Of a stretch of 64,000 nt of DNA, positions 16,901 through 25,900 are shown piece by piece. Under the pieces are notes generated by a model. The model saw only the letters and a program-made list of their open reading frames with translations. It was not told the DNA's origin and did no database searches. The stretch comes from Paraglaciecola sp030730205. GTDB lineage: Bacteria > Pseudomonadota > Gammaproteobacteria > Enterobacterales > Alteromonadaceae. The stretch's first letter is position 1; every line of letters begins with the position of its first letter. The stretch lies in contig NZ_JBGQOM010000010.1 of assembly GCF_052119645.1 (NCBI RefSeq), forward strand, positions 1 through 64,000, read 5' to 3'. The position numbers and the translations under genes are program-made.

Positions 16901-17386
16901 TTGTTGATAAAACTCGGTGATACGTTTTGCAGCATCAAGATTACCTTTGGTCAAGGTTAAACCTAAATCGCCATTGCGCCCGCCTGAAAGGATAATAAGC
17001 CCTTTTGCGTGCTCGACTAACCACTCTTGGTCAATGACTGCTTTGTCTTGTACTGAGCCACGTAAATAGGCCTTAGAAATTAATAAGGTGACATTTTTAT
17101 AGCCATCATTATCCATGGCTAAGATGGTTAAGCGAAACAGGGTGTTTTCTAACTCGGTACTTTGTACCCAAAAGTCAGCCCCAACAATAGGCTTAATTCC
17201 ACTTGCATGCGCGGCACTATAAAATTTAACTAAGCCGCACATGTTCATTTGGTCGGTAATGGCCACCGCGGGCATGTCTAGCTTTTTAATATTCGCTATG
17301 ATGGGCTTAATTTTATTTAAGCCGTCCATCATAGAATAATCACTGTGCACTCTTAGGTGCACAAAGTTTACCGGCGATTCTGCCAT
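13913..17386 (-). CDS. dnaE: DNA polymerase III subunit alpha
   Basis: Catalytic subunit of the replicative polymerase. The 1157-residue protein begins with a PHP domain (HLRVHSDYSMMDG at 10-22). The palm carries PDFDVDF near 400-406, which provides two metal-binding aspartates. The fingers, beta-binding and OB-fold regions follow (for example SGQVSFDEFSGG). The family is about 1160 residues. Its ATG directly abuts the rnhB stop (TAA-ATG), so coupling is likely. Confidence 0.97.
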   Translation of the reverse strand: MAESPVNFVHLRVHSDYSMMDGLNKIKPIIANIKKLDMPAVAITDQMNMCGLVKFYSAAHASGIKPIVGADFWVQSTELENTLFRLTILAMDNDGYKNVTLLISKAYLRGSVQDKAVIDQEWLVEHAKGLIILSGGRNGDLGLTLTKGNLDAAKRITEFYQQHFYDRFYLELTRTGRLGEEDYIHRAVEWSVTHDLPVVATNEVCFIEEKGFAAHEIRVAIHDGFTLNDPRRPKLYSEQQYLRSSEEMLELFADIPEAIENTVEIAKRCNVTITLGEYFLPQFPTGGLTDSEYLVKVSKEGLEKRLEFLFPDEQVRLERRPEYDERLQIEMDVINQMGFPGYFLIVMEFIQWSKDNGIPVGPGRGSGAGSLVAYAQGITDLDPLEFDLLFERFLNPERVSMPDFDVDFCMDRRDEVIEHVAELYGRQAVSQIITFGTMAAKAVVRDVGRVLGHPYGFNDRISKLIPPTPGMTLEKAFAEEPRLPELYNEDEDVKELIDMCRILEGVTRNAGKHAGGVVIAPTQITDFAPLYCDDEGKNPVTQFDKNDVEYAGLVKFDFLGLRTLTIIQWAIDMIASGRGVKVDISAIPLVDAKCFKVLQNAETTAVFQLESRGMKELIKRLRPDTFEDIIALVALFRPGPLQSGMVDNFIDRKHGREAISYPDAQYQHECLKEILEPTYGIILYQEQVMQIAQVMSGYSLGGADLLRRAMGKKNADEMAKQRESFETGAKNNNIDPDLAIKIFDLVEKFAGYGFNKSHSAAYALVSYQTLWLKTHYPAEFMAAVMSADMDNTDKIVTLVDECQRMGIEILPPDLNAGKYKFTVDEQGRIVYGIGAIKGVGEGPIEAIIAAREKHQKFSDLFDFCAKVDIKKINKRVLEKLVNAGAFDNLGPHRASIMATLPDALAAADQHAKAESYGQSDMFGLLTTEPELVKQAFVDVPKWPEKVWLDGEKEALGLYLTGHPINQYLAEMKHYAPTRLVDLKPTNKDQTSYAVGLVLSVRVMTNKRGKRWALVTLDDKSARIDVRFFPEMYEQYESLLQTDKILVISGQVSFDEFSGGNTIQARDAMDIVQAREKNAKAVQIHLESSWCNPASLAKLQTILTPYQGGSCPVLVHYRHPDAEANLAFGAQWYITPEDELLYDLQQYLGAAQVDLVFH

Positions 17387-17980
17387 TTAATTTCCTGCCA
17401 ATTGGCCATCACGTGCAGCTAAAGCAAGCTGCACTGGTTTAAAACTCATTCGATGAAGGGACAAGGGCCCTAGTTCACGTAATTTAGCTAAATGTAGCGG
17501 CGTTGGATAGCCTTTATGTTTGGCAAACCCATACTCTGGGTATTGACTATCTAGGGTGAGCATTTCATGGTCTCGAACCACTTTAGCAATAATAGACGCT
17601 GCTGAAATCTCAGCAATTAGCCCGTCTCCTTTTACAATCGCCTCGCTGGAATATGACCATTTGGGGCATCGATTCCCGTCTACCATGACGTGTTGTGGTT
17701 GAATACTCAAACCTTGTACTGCGCGGGTCATAGCTAACATTGTCGCCTGTAAAATATTTATCTCGTCAATTTCTTGAGGAGTAGCACGACCAATAGACCA
17801 ACATAAAGCATCACGATAGATAATTTTGGCAAGGGCTTCGCGTTTTTTCTCAGACAATTTTTTAGAGTCTGCTAAACCGCTTATGGGCTTATTGGGGTCA
17901 AGAATCACGGCTGCGGTGACCACATCGCCAATCAGTGGCCCACGACCGACTTCGTCAACGCCAGCACGTAATTGATGCAT
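17387..17980 (-). CDS. rnhB: Ribonuclease HII
   Basis: Removes ribonucleotides from DNA and RNA primers. AGVDEVGRGPL at 6-16 gives the first two catalytic acidic residues; VDGNR and the later HE/D motif VVRDHEM supply the others. Length is 197 residues, as expected. It is packed between lpxB and dnaE with no spacing on either side, the arrangement seen in E. coli. Confidence 0.96.
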   Translation of the reverse strand: MHQLRAGVDEVGRGPLIGDVVTAAVILDPNKPISGLADSKKLSEKKREALAKIIYRDALCWSIGRATPQEIDEINILQATMLAMTRAVQGLSIQPQHVMVDGNRCPKWSYSSEAIVKGDGLIAEISAASIIAKVVRDHEMLTLDSQYPEYGFAKHKGYPTPLHLAKLRELGPLSLHRMSFKPVQLALAARDGQLAGN

Positions 17981-19132
17981 TTATTTGGCCTCTATTAGGG
18001 TCAGTACCGCATCAGCAGCTTGTACATCAGCATTTTTCTTTAAAAGTAAGTGCAGCTCAGTAAAGCGCGTGATCAACTGTTGCTGGACGCGATCATCAGT
18101 CAGCATTGGCAGCAGGAGTTCACTGATGGTTTGCGCATTAACGTCTTCTTGCAACAATTCAGGAATGATCTTTTCATCGGCCAGTATATTGGGCAAAGTA
18201 AAATATTTAGCTTTATACATCCACTTCATCATTTGATGAGTAAGTTTGTTTAAGCGATAAGCAGCGACCATAGGCCGTTTGCATAACATGGCTTCTAAGG
18301 TTGCAGTGCCTGAAGCGAGTAATACTGCGTCAGAGGCAATCATCACCTGCCTTGAGTGGCCGATCACAATGCGATAATCGACATAATTTGCTCGGTTGGC
18401 AAAGTAGGTTTCAACTTGAATTTTTCGCTGACGATTGACTACCGGAATCAGTATCTTAAGACCAGGTTTGGCTTCGGTTAGTATTTCAGCACTTTGCATA
18501 AAAATATCCAACAACGTCGCTACTTCGCTTTGCCGGCTGCCTGGCAACACTGCCAAGACCGTATCGCTAGGACTCAGATTCAAGGCTTTACGGGCGGCTG
18601 ATTTATCCGGCTCTAACGGGATATCGTCAGCAAGGGTATGACCCACAAATTCACAGGGAATAGCGTGTTTGCTATACACCGCTTTTTCGAAGGGAAAAAT
18701 ACTGAGTACCAGATTGGTGGCTTTGGCTATTTTAAAGATACGTTTTTCACGCCACGCCCAGACAGTGGGACTGACATAGTGAACCGTTGGGATACCCTGA
18801 CGTTTCAATTTCAGCTCTAAGCCTAAGTTAAAATCTGGCGCATCAACCCCAATAAAAACATCCACCGGATGCGTTATAAAATAGTGCAGCAGTGATTTTC
18901 GCACAAACAATAATCGGCGAATGCGAGACAACACTTCAACCAAGCCCATGACCGACAATTCTTCCATGTCAAACAAGGACTCGCAGCCTAGACCAAGCAT
19001 CTTCGGCCCAGCAATGCCCACAAAATGCGCATTAGGATGAATCGTTTTAATTTGTTTTATTAGGCCAGATGCAAGAATGTCGCCGGATGTTTCACCGGCG
19101 ACAATACCAATTCTTAGGGGTTTGTGTCGCAT
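17981..19132 (-). CDS. lpxB: Lipid-A-disaccharide synthase
   Basis: Joins UDP-diacylglucosamine to lipid X to make the lipid A disaccharide at the inner membrane. The 383 residues show the GT-B style N-terminal motif GIVAGETSGD at 9-18, then HYVSPTVWAWRE and LPGSRQSEV, and the donor-site region ASGTATLEAMLCKRPMV. It starts 3 bases after lpxA ends. Confidence 0.96.
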   Translation of the reverse strand: MRHKPLRIGIVAGETSGDILASGLIKQIKTIHPNAHFVGIAGPKMLGLGCESLFDMEELSVMGLVEVLSRIRRLLFVRKSLLHYFITHPVDVFIGVDAPDFNLGLELKLKRQGIPTVHYVSPTVWAWREKRIFKIAKATNLVLSIFPFEKAVYSKHAIPCEFVGHTLADDIPLEPDKSAARKALNLSPSDTVLAVLPGSRQSEVATLLDIFMQSAEILTEAKPGLKILIPVVNRQRKIQVETYFANRANYVDYRIVIGHSRQVMIASDAVLLASGTATLEAMLCKRPMVAAYRLNKLTHQMMKWMYKAKYFTLPNILADEKIIPELLQEDVNAQTISELLLPMLTDDRVQQQLITRFTELHLLLKKNADVQAADAVLTLIEAK

Positions 19133-19135
19133 GAT

Positions 19136-19903
19136 TTAGCGTACGATACCTCGAACAGATTGCTCAATGAAATCCGCTAAAAGTAACACTTCAGGGGTGT
19201 CTTGCGATGATTCTCGAATTAAGCTCACCGCTTCTTCGGCTCTGTTACCATTTCGATAAATGATCTTGTAAGCGCGCTTAATTTGCAAAATGGTGTCAGC
19301 AGAAAACCCTCTTCGACGTAAACCTTCAGAGTTGATTCCGTGTGGAGCGTTGTCTTGGCCAATCATGGTGTAAGGTACGATGTCACGTAAAACAATGGCG
19401 CCACCCGCAATAAAACTATGAGAGCCGACATGACAAAACTGATGAACAGCAGTCATACCACCAAGGATTACCCAATCTCCGACCGTAACATGGCCAGCCA
19501 AGGTGCACAGTGAAGCCAGAATACTGTTATCACCAATGATGCAATCGTGGGCGATATGGGAATTAGTCATAAATAAATTATGACTGCCAATTCGAGTAAT
19601 GCCTTTGTCTTGCACTGTACCACGATGGGCGGTTACGCCTTCCCGAAAGACATTATTGTTACCAATAATTAACTCGGTTACCTCACCTTTGTACTTTTTG
19701 TCTTGGCAGTCTTCACCAATAGAACCAAACTGGTAAAAATGATTATTAATGCCGATAGTGGTTTTACCCTTAACTACGACATGAGATTCAAACTTAGTGT
19801 TATCACCTATGCTTACGTTTTCATCTATAACGCAGTACGGACCAACGCTAACATTATTTCCAAGTTCAGCTTTAGGATGGATTATTGCAGTAGAATGGAT
19901 CAC
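19136..19903 (-). CDS. lpxA: UDP-N-acetylglucosamine acyltransferase LpxA
   Basis: First step of lipid A synthesis: moves 3-hydroxyacyl from ACP to UDP-GlcNAc. A left-handed beta helix of hexapeptide repeats fills residues 1-190, including the catalytic-region segment TAHRGTVQ and HDCIIGD, then a helical C-terminus. I place the start at GTG (19901-19903), giving MIHSTAIIHP and 255 residues, because the 14 upstream codons overlap fabZ and do not fit the family. It begins two bases after the fabZ stop. Confidence 0.94.
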   Translation of the reverse strand: MIHSTAIIHPKAELGNNVSVGPYCVIDENVSIGDNTKFESHVVVKGKTTIGINNHFYQFGSIGEDCQDKKYKGEVTELIIGNNNVFREGVTAHRGTVQDKGITRIGSHNLFMTNSHIAHDCIIGDNSILASLCTLAGHVTVGDWVILGGMTAVHQFCHVGSHSFIAGGAIVLRDIVPYTMIGQDNAPHGINSEGLRRRGFSADTILQIKRAYKIIYRNGNRAEEAVSLIRESSQDTPEVLLLADFIEQSVRGIVR

Positions 19904-19905
19904 GA

Positions 19906-20352
19906 TTACATTTTCCGCATGGCACACATAAATTCGGCTTCGCATGCGACGTTACCATTAACGCTTGCAATACCATGAAACATCCAAATACCACGACGTT
20001 CTTTTTTCAACTTAACGTCCATATCCATTCTATCTCCTGGCACTACAGGACGCTTGAAACGCGCTTTATCTATGCCAGCATACAGATATAAATCGTCTGA
20101 GTTGCCTGCTGTTTTAAATCCTAAGATGCCGGCAGCTTGTGCCAAGGCCTCTAGAATTAACACACCTGGAAAAATCGGTTTGCCAGGAAAATGCCCAGTA
20201 AAGCATGGCTCATTGAAGGTGATGTTTTTGTAAGCGCTGATCGAATCATTAAGCTTGTAATCGGTGACGCGATCCACTAACAAAAACGGATACCTATGAG
20301 GTAAAAGACTCAATATCTCTTCTATCTCAATCGTTTGTAATTCATTTGCCAA
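19906..20352 (-). CDS. fabZ: 3-hydroxyacyl-ACP dehydratase FabZ
   Basis: Dehydrates 3-hydroxyacyl-ACP in fatty acid elongation. A hot-dog fold with catalytic His in LPHRYPFLLVDRV and catalytic Glu in FPGVLILEALAQAAG. The start is TTG at 20350-20352 (ANELQTIEIEEIL follows), seven bases after a strong GAGGAG. This gives 148 residues, close to the usual 150. The longer frame overlaps lpxD and has no support. Competing with LpxA for the same ACP substrate, it sits between lpxD and lpxA as is common. Confidence 0.93.
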   Translation of the reverse strand: MANELQTIEIEEILSLLPHRYPFLLVDRVTDYKLNDSISAYKNITFNEPCFTGHFPGKPIFPGVLILEALAQAAGILGFKTAGNSDDLYLYAGIDKARFKRPVVPGDRMDMDVKLKKERRGIWMFHGIASVNGNVACEAEFMCAMRKM

Positions 20353-20383
20353 AAGGCCTCTCCTCACACTACTAAACCAAACT

Positions 20384-21418
20384 TTATTTAGTTTGTAACT
20401 TTTCCAAAGTTTTGATGCGCTGATTGAGATTATCAATATTTTTCAGTGCAACCATATTTTTACGCCAATCTTTGTTTGGTACTGCGGGCATTCCTGAAGA
20501 ATACACCCCAGCAACAGTAATATTTTTAGTGATCATACTCATGCCGGTGATAAACACACCATCGCAAATATCGATATGACCATTAATACCCACTAAGCCG
20601 GCAATACTGCAATTACGACCGATCGTCGTGCTACCCGCCACAACGGTGCAGCCAGCGATTGCGGTATTTTCACCAATGACCACGTTATGCGCGATTTGAC
20701 ATTGATTATCAATGATGACACCGTCATGCAAAATCGTATCATCGAGTGCGCCACGGTCGATTGTGGTGCTTGCACCGATTTCTACTCGGTCTCCGACTAT
20801 GACTCGCCCGAGTTGTGGAATTTTGATCCATTTGCCTTTTTCATTGGCATAACCAAAACCATCACTACCAATCACGGTATTGGCTTGAACTAAGCAGTCT
20901 TGGCCAAGGGTGACACGATGGTAGATCGTCACATTGGCCCACAACTTAGTATTGGCGCCTATTATACTGTCTTGACCTACAAAACAACCAGCACCAATCT
21001 CGACGTTGGCACCAAGTTTTACACCGCGTTCGATAACAGCATTGGCACCCACTTTCACGTTGGTGCCGAGCACCGCTGTAGGGTCGATGACAGCACGTGG
21101 CGATATATCATGAGCCGATGCCGGTGTGGTATCCAACAACTGCGCTACTTTTGCAAACCCTACGTAAGGGTTGGGCATCACTAACGCTGTACGTAGGCAA
21201 TGGTCTTGTTCATCTGCGCCAATAATCACCGCTTGCGCAGAAGTACTGGCTAACTGACTACGATACTTGCTATTGGCTAAAAATGAAATCTGACCATCGC
21301 CTGCTTTGGCTAAGGTAGAAATTGAATGTATAAGGGAATTTTCGCTATCACCTTCAGCTAGGTGCAGTTGCGCACCGATAGCTGAAGCAATATCTTTTAA
21401 ACTAATGGCATTAATCAA
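20384..21418 (-). CDS. lpxD: UDP-3-O-(3-hydroxyacyl)glucosamine N-acyltransferase LpxD
   Basis: Third step of lipid A synthesis. The 344-residue protein has an N-terminal uridine-binding domain (about 1-100), a hexapeptide left-handed beta helix (about 105-300) with the catalytic-His region QIAHNVVIGENTAIAG, and a C-terminal helix. It lies 26 bases after skp and begins with MINAISLKDIASAIGAQL. Confidence 0.96.
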   Translation of the reverse strand: MINAISLKDIASAIGAQLHLAEGDSENSLIHSISTLAKAGDGQISFLANSKYRSQLASTSAQAVIIGADEQDHCLRTALVMPNPYVGFAKVAQLLDTTPASAHDISPRAVIDPTAVLGTNVKVGANAVIERGVKLGANVEIGAGCFVGQDSIIGANTKLWANVTIYHRVTLGQDCLVQANTVIGSDGFGYANEKGKWIKIPQLGRVIVGDRVEIGASTTIDRGALDDTILHDGVIIDNQCQIAHNVVIGENTAIAGCTVVAGSTTIGRNCSIAGLVGINGHIDICDGVFITGMSMITKNITVAGVYSSGMPAVPNKDWRKNMVALKNIDNLNQRIKTLEKLQTK

Positions 21419-21444
21419 GGGAACCTTGCTTAAACCTCAGAGGT

Positions 21445-21960
21445 TTAATTAACTTTAGAAACTTGTTCTAGAACCGATTTAGAAATGTCGTGGTCAGGAT
21501 TAATGAAAGCCACAGCATTAGCGTTTAAAATGACATCGTATTTTTCTTTCGCTGCAACGACGTCAATACCTTGTTTAATTAGACCTAACAATTTGTTCTG
21601 CTCGTCTTTTAAACGGTTTTGAATCTCTTGCTGTAATGGTTGAGCTTTGTTTGTGTATTCTTCACGCAGAGCAAGAATTTTATCTTCTAGTTCTTTTTTC
21701 TCTTTTGCGCTCATAGTTGCCGCATCACGCTGATTTTTTTCAAGATAATATTTAATATCTTTCTCTAAACGGCTCACTTCTTCCGTTTTGTCTTTAAACT
21801 CAGCCGCAATAGTCTGCTGAATAGTGGCAGCTTGAGGCATAGATTGAAAAATACCCTGTACATTGACTGCACCGATTTTCTGTTCTGCCATAACGGTTGT
21901 ACTGGCCATTGCAGTTGCGAACAACGCGCTGGCAATTAAACTTTTACTGAATTTATTCAA
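21445..21960 (-). CDS. skp: Periplasmic chaperone Skp (OmpH)
   Basis: Escorts unfolded outer-membrane proteins across the periplasm to BamA. A signal peptide ends at VMA before EQKIG (about residue 25). The mature part has a short beta segment (KIGAVNVQGIFQSMPQ) and two long charged helices that form the tentacles of the trimer. Length 171 residues. It follows bamA by about 50 bases, the standard pairing. Confidence 0.94.
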   Translation of the reverse strand: MNKFSKSLIASALFATAMASTTVMAEQKIGAVNVQGIFQSMPQAATIQQTIAAEFKDKTEEVSRLEKDIKYYLEKNQRDAATMSAKEKKELEDKILALREEYTNKAQPLQQEIQNRLKDEQNKLLGLIKQGIDVVAAKEKYDVILNANAVAFINPDHDISKSVLEQVSKVN

Positions 21961-22009
21961 AACAAACTCCTACTTCTATGAAAAACTGGCTTTCTTGCCA
22001 ATCAAGTTA

Positions 22010-24487
22010 TTAAAATGTTTGACCTATGTTGAAAGAGAAAAACTTAATATCATCCCCTTCACGCTCTTTTAATGCTCTAGAAAAACTGAACACCATTGGT
22101 CCCATGGGCGACAGCCATTGTACAGATAGTCCATAGGAAGCTCTATAGAGAGTTGGATCACTGTAATCAAGCAAATCATCGTTGTTAAAGCTTTTATTGA
22201 TAGTCAAATCTTTGTACTTATCGTAATCAAATTCAGTATCCCACACATTACCTACATCTAGGAAGATACTACTGCGCACTGAATTGTCAAAATCTGCTTC
22301 TACAAACGGGGTTGGTACAATTAACTCCAAGCCGCCTAATGCCATCGCGTTGCCGCCTAATGAACGAGTAGAAATGGTAATTGAGTCATTCTCCGTGCCA
22401 GAATAGATAGGAACACCATTTGGATCGGTCAACACTAAGCTAGGTGAAAGCTGTATACCACGTGGTCCAACAGTATTATTTTCAAAACCGCGCAAGGTAT
22501 CGCTACCACCTGCGGTGAAATGCTGAGTGAAAGGTAAAATTTGGTCTATGCCATTGGTTGTGCCATAGCCATTTCCGTAACCCGCTTTAAAGCGTGCTAA
22601 GAAAGACCAGCGCTGATTACGCGACAAAGGGAAATACCACTTTGTATCAAGCTCAGTTTTAAAATAATTTACGTCAGAGTTTGGCGTAGTAATACTAAAC
22701 GAAGCACGTTGCGACGAACCAGCGGTAGGAAATACACCGCGGTTAAGGGTTGAACGCAACCACGCCACCGACGCTAAATAACTATCGTAATTTATGGCTG
22801 CGTCAGGATCGTTTGGATCAACAAACTGGTTGTTAAAACGGGTAGTTTGTACGTAAGGCGTATTTTGGAATAGCTCAACACTACTGTAGGTCAAACCAAA
22901 ATTAATCCGGTTAAACTCATCAATTGGGTAGCCCACATTGGCGCCAATAGAATATTGCTTACTGTTATATTGGATTAAGTTTGCTGAACTACCATCAAAC
23001 TCACTGTAAGCAATCGTACCACCTAAGCTAATACCATCGATGGTGAAATAAGGGTCAGTATATGAAAGTTGTACACTCTTTTGGTATGAAACCGTGCTCA
23101 CGTTGAAGGCGATACGCTTACCAGTACCCAAAAAGTTATCTTGTTGAATACCCGCTTGTAAGCTCAACTTGGTTCTATCACCGTAACCAATACCGGCGTT
23201 AAACGAACCTGATGCTTGCTCTTTTACGTCAAAGTTGACATCAACTTTGTCGTCTTCACCAGGCAAACGGATCGTTTCAAAGTCCACTTTTTCCATATAG
23301 GTCAGTCGGGATAAACTGTTTTTTGACGACTCTAACGTTGCATTAGACAACCACGAGCCTTCCATTTGTGTCACGGATTGACGTAATACTTCGTCAGCAG
23401 TGCTTACGTTGCCTTCAAAATTAATGCGGCGAACATAAATTCGTTTACCTGGATCCACTGATAAAACCAACTTCACCGTTTTATCTTCTTCATTAATATC
23501 AGGAATGGTGGTCACGGTTGGATAGGCATAACCGTAACGGCCTAAGTACTTACTAATAAATTCTTCGGTGTAGGTCACTTCTGCTTGGTTATACAATTCG
23601 CCTTTAGTAAGGGGTAAAACCAACTTAATGTATTCTTCATGGCCGAGTAAATCACCAATCAGTTCTACATCAGAAATCGTATATTGCTCACCTTCATCAA
23701 CGTTTAAGGTAATGTAGATACCACTTTTCTCTGGGGTCATTGATACTTGGGTTGAATCAATATTAAAGCGCAAATAACCGCGGTCTTTGTAGTAACTGGT
23801 TATCGTTTCCATATCGCCAGATAACTTTTGTTTTTGGTAACGGGTTTCAGACATGAAATCCCACCACGGCGTATCGAATTGCAGTTCAACTTGATCTAAT
23901 AACTCTTTGTCAGCAAATTTTTCATTGCCCACAATGTTAATTTGTTGAATTTTAGCTGCATCACCTTCTTCAAACAGCAACTTTACATCAACGCGGTTGC
24001 GCGGTAAGGGCGTGATGATCGCACTGACATCGGCGTTATATTTACCGATACTGTAGTAAAAGTCTTTCAAGCCATTTTCGATTGAGGTTAAAACAGTCTT
24101 ATCAAGAGGCTCACCGATTTTGATGTTGCTACCGTCTAAACTCTCCTGCAACTGCTCATCTTTTATGTCATCGTTACCATCGAAGATAATGCTACTGATG
24201 GTTGGGCGTTCTTTGACGCGCACTAACAATGTATCACCGTCACGTAGGATCTGAATACTTTCAAAGTGGGTAGAAGAATACAACGCGCGGATAAGCTGGC
24301 TAATCCGAAAGCTATTCATTTCATCACCAACTTTAACCGGCAGATAGGTTAATGCCGCACCCAATGCAACCCTTTGCAAACCCTCGATTTTGATATCTTG
24401 AACAACAAATTCACTCTTGGCAGCCGCATTAGCAAAGCTAGTAATGGAAAGAATCAATCCGGCAACAACTAACTGTTTAAACTTCAT
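22010..24487 (-). CDS. bamA: Outer membrane protein assembly factor BamA
   Basis: Core of the BAM complex that inserts beta-barrel proteins into the outer membrane. Signal peptide about 1-22 (ends SFANAA), five POTRA domains to about 420, then a 16-strand Omp85 barrel. The barrel has the TLRGFENNTVGPRG lid-lock loop and ends in the aromatic FNIGQTF. Length 825 residues. It lies between rseP and skp, so the protease, assembly factor and chaperone are in one transcription direction. Confidence 0.97.
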   Translation of the reverse strand: MKFKQLVVAGLILSITSFANAAAKSEFVVQDIKIEGLQRVALGAALTYLPVKVGDEMNSFRISQLIRALYSSTHFESIQILRDGDTLLVRVKERPTISSIIFDGNDDIKDEQLQESLDGSNIKIGEPLDKTVLTSIENGLKDFYYSIGKYNADVSAIITPLPRNRVDVKLLFEEGDAAKIQQINIVGNEKFADKELLDQVELQFDTPWWDFMSETRYQKQKLSGDMETITSYYKDRGYLRFNIDSTQVSMTPEKSGIYITLNVDEGEQYTISDVELIGDLLGHEEYIKLVLPLTKGELYNQAEVTYTEEFISKYLGRYGYAYPTVTTIPDINEEDKTVKLVLSVDPGKRIYVRRINFEGNVSTADEVLRQSVTQMEGSWLSNATLESSKNSLSRLTYMEKVDFETIRLPGEDDKVDVNFDVKEQASGSFNAGIGYGDRTKLSLQAGIQQDNFLGTGKRIAFNVSTVSYQKSVQLSYTDPYFTIDGISLGGTIAYSEFDGSSANLIQYNSKQYSIGANVGYPIDEFNRINFGLTYSSVELFQNTPYVQTTRFNNQFVDPNDPDAAINYDSYLASVAWLRSTLNRGVFPTAGSSQRASFSITTPNSDVNYFKTELDTKWYFPLSRNQRWSFLARFKAGYGNGYGTTNGIDQILPFTQHFTAGGSDTLRGFENNTVGPRGIQLSPSLVLTDPNGVPIYSGTENDSITISTRSLGGNAMALGGLELIVPTPFVEADFDNSVRSSIFLDVGNVWDTEFDYDKYKDLTINKSFNNDDLLDYSDPTLYRASYGLSVQWLSPMGPMVFSFSRALKEREGDDIKFFSFNIGQTF

Positions 24488-24547
24488 TTATTAATATTCT
24501 TCCTAAACGCACAACAATTTGCGCATGACCAAATCGGTCGATAAAAA

Positions 24548-25900
24548 CTACAAACGCGTTATATCATTTACAATCGCGATGCTCATTAACAGCAGCAAAA
24601 TAACGCCGCCAATTTTAAAGCCAATTTCCTGCACAGACTCAGGTACCGGGCGACCGCTAACTAGCTCTATAAAATAATAGAGTAAGTGGCCACCATCAAG
24701 CACTGGTAGAGGTAAAAGGTTTATAATTCCTAAATTGACACTGATTAATGCTAAAAAGCTTAAAAAGTAGACTAATCCGGAACTGGCGCTCATTCCTGCG
24801 CCTTGAGCAATGGCAATAGGCCCACTCAAATTTTTGACTGATACATCCCCTGTTATCAGTTTTCCTAGCATTTCGACACTCAAGGTCATCAAACGCCATG
24901 TTCGATCAAGTGCCTTGCCTATCCCGTCAATGAAACCGTATTGATAGTCAAACAAAACACCCTCTGGCCAATCACCCAACGTAGGAGTGAAGCCCATGTA
25001 ACCACGAGTAACGCCGTTATCTGTTTTATCGCCGACTAAGCCTACTAACTTAACTAACTGGCCCGCTCGCTCAATTTCAATTTCAACTGTTTGGCCGGGA
25101 CGTTTGGAAACATAACCCACTATTTGTTCCCAATTTTGCATAGTAGTTCCATCGAACTGCAGAATTTTGTCTCCTACCTGCAAACCAATGCGTTCTGCCG
25201 CTGAATTTTCGACCACTTGGCCCAATACCGGCAGTATCTCAGGACGGAAAACCGTAAAACCTAAACTACTGACCGCCGAACTTTTATCAGGGTCAAACTG
25301 CCAATTTTTAATGTTTAGGGTGGTCGTTTTCTCAAACTGTTGTCCCTTGGGCTGCCAGGTAATGTCAATCGTATCTCTGCCAATATACGACATCAGCTCA
25401 AAATTCACTTCTTCCCAATTTCGAGTATTACGCGCACCAACGGCGGTAACGGTAGAATTCGCTGAAATAGCACTCTGACTGACAATGGTATCGGGCACTA
25501 TTTCGCCGATCATTGCCTTGCTTGTAGGTACACCAATCAAAAACATTACGTATAAGGCGAAGACGGCAAAAATAAAATTGACTAAGGGACCAGCGGCAAT
25601 GATGGCAATTTTCTTCCACACATTTTGCTGATTAAAGGCATAAGGTAAATCCGCACTTGAAACCTCATCAACCCTTTCGTCAAGCATTTTGACGTAACCA
25701 CCCAGAGGAATAGCTGCAATAACGTATTCGGTGCCTAGTTTGTCTGTACGTCGCCACAAGGCCTTGCCAAAACCAATTGAGAAACGTAAGACTTTCACGC
25801 CACAGCGCCGCGCTACCCAAAAGTGCCCCCATTCATGCACAGCAACCAAAATACCAATTGCCAGAATAAAAGAGAGAATATTATGGATAAGATCAAGCAT
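24548..25900 (-). CDS. rseP: Site-2 protease RseP
   Basis: Intramembrane zinc protease that cuts the anti-sigma factor RseA after DegS and so releases sigma E. HEWGH at 22-26 lies in the first membrane helix. Two PDZ domains occupy about 115-310, and NLLPLPVLDGGH near 393-404 supplies the third zinc ligand. Length 450 residues. Its ATG overlaps the end of ispC by 8 bases. Confidence 0.96.
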   Translation of the reverse strand: MLDLIHNILSFILAIGILVAVHEWGHFWVARRCGVKVLRFSIGFGKALWRRTDKLGTEYVIAAIPLGGYVKMLDERVDEVSSADLPYAFNQQNVWKKIAIIAAGPLVNFIFAVFALYVMFLIGVPTSKAMIGEIVPDTIVSQSAISANSTVTAVGARNTRNWEEVNFELMSYIGRDTIDITWQPKGQQFEKTTTLNIKNWQFDPDKSSAVSSLGFTVFRPEILPVLGQVVENSAAERIGLQVGDKILQFDGTTMQNWEQIVGYVSKRPGQTVEIEIERAGQLVKLVGLVGDKTDNGVTRGYMGFTPTLGDWPEGVLFDYQYGFIDGIGKALDRTWRLMTLSVEMLGKLITGDVSVKNLSGPIAIAQGAGMSASSGLVYFLSFLALISVNLGIINLLPLPVLDGGHLLYYFIELVSGRPVPESVQEIGFKIGGVILLLLMSIAIVNDITRL

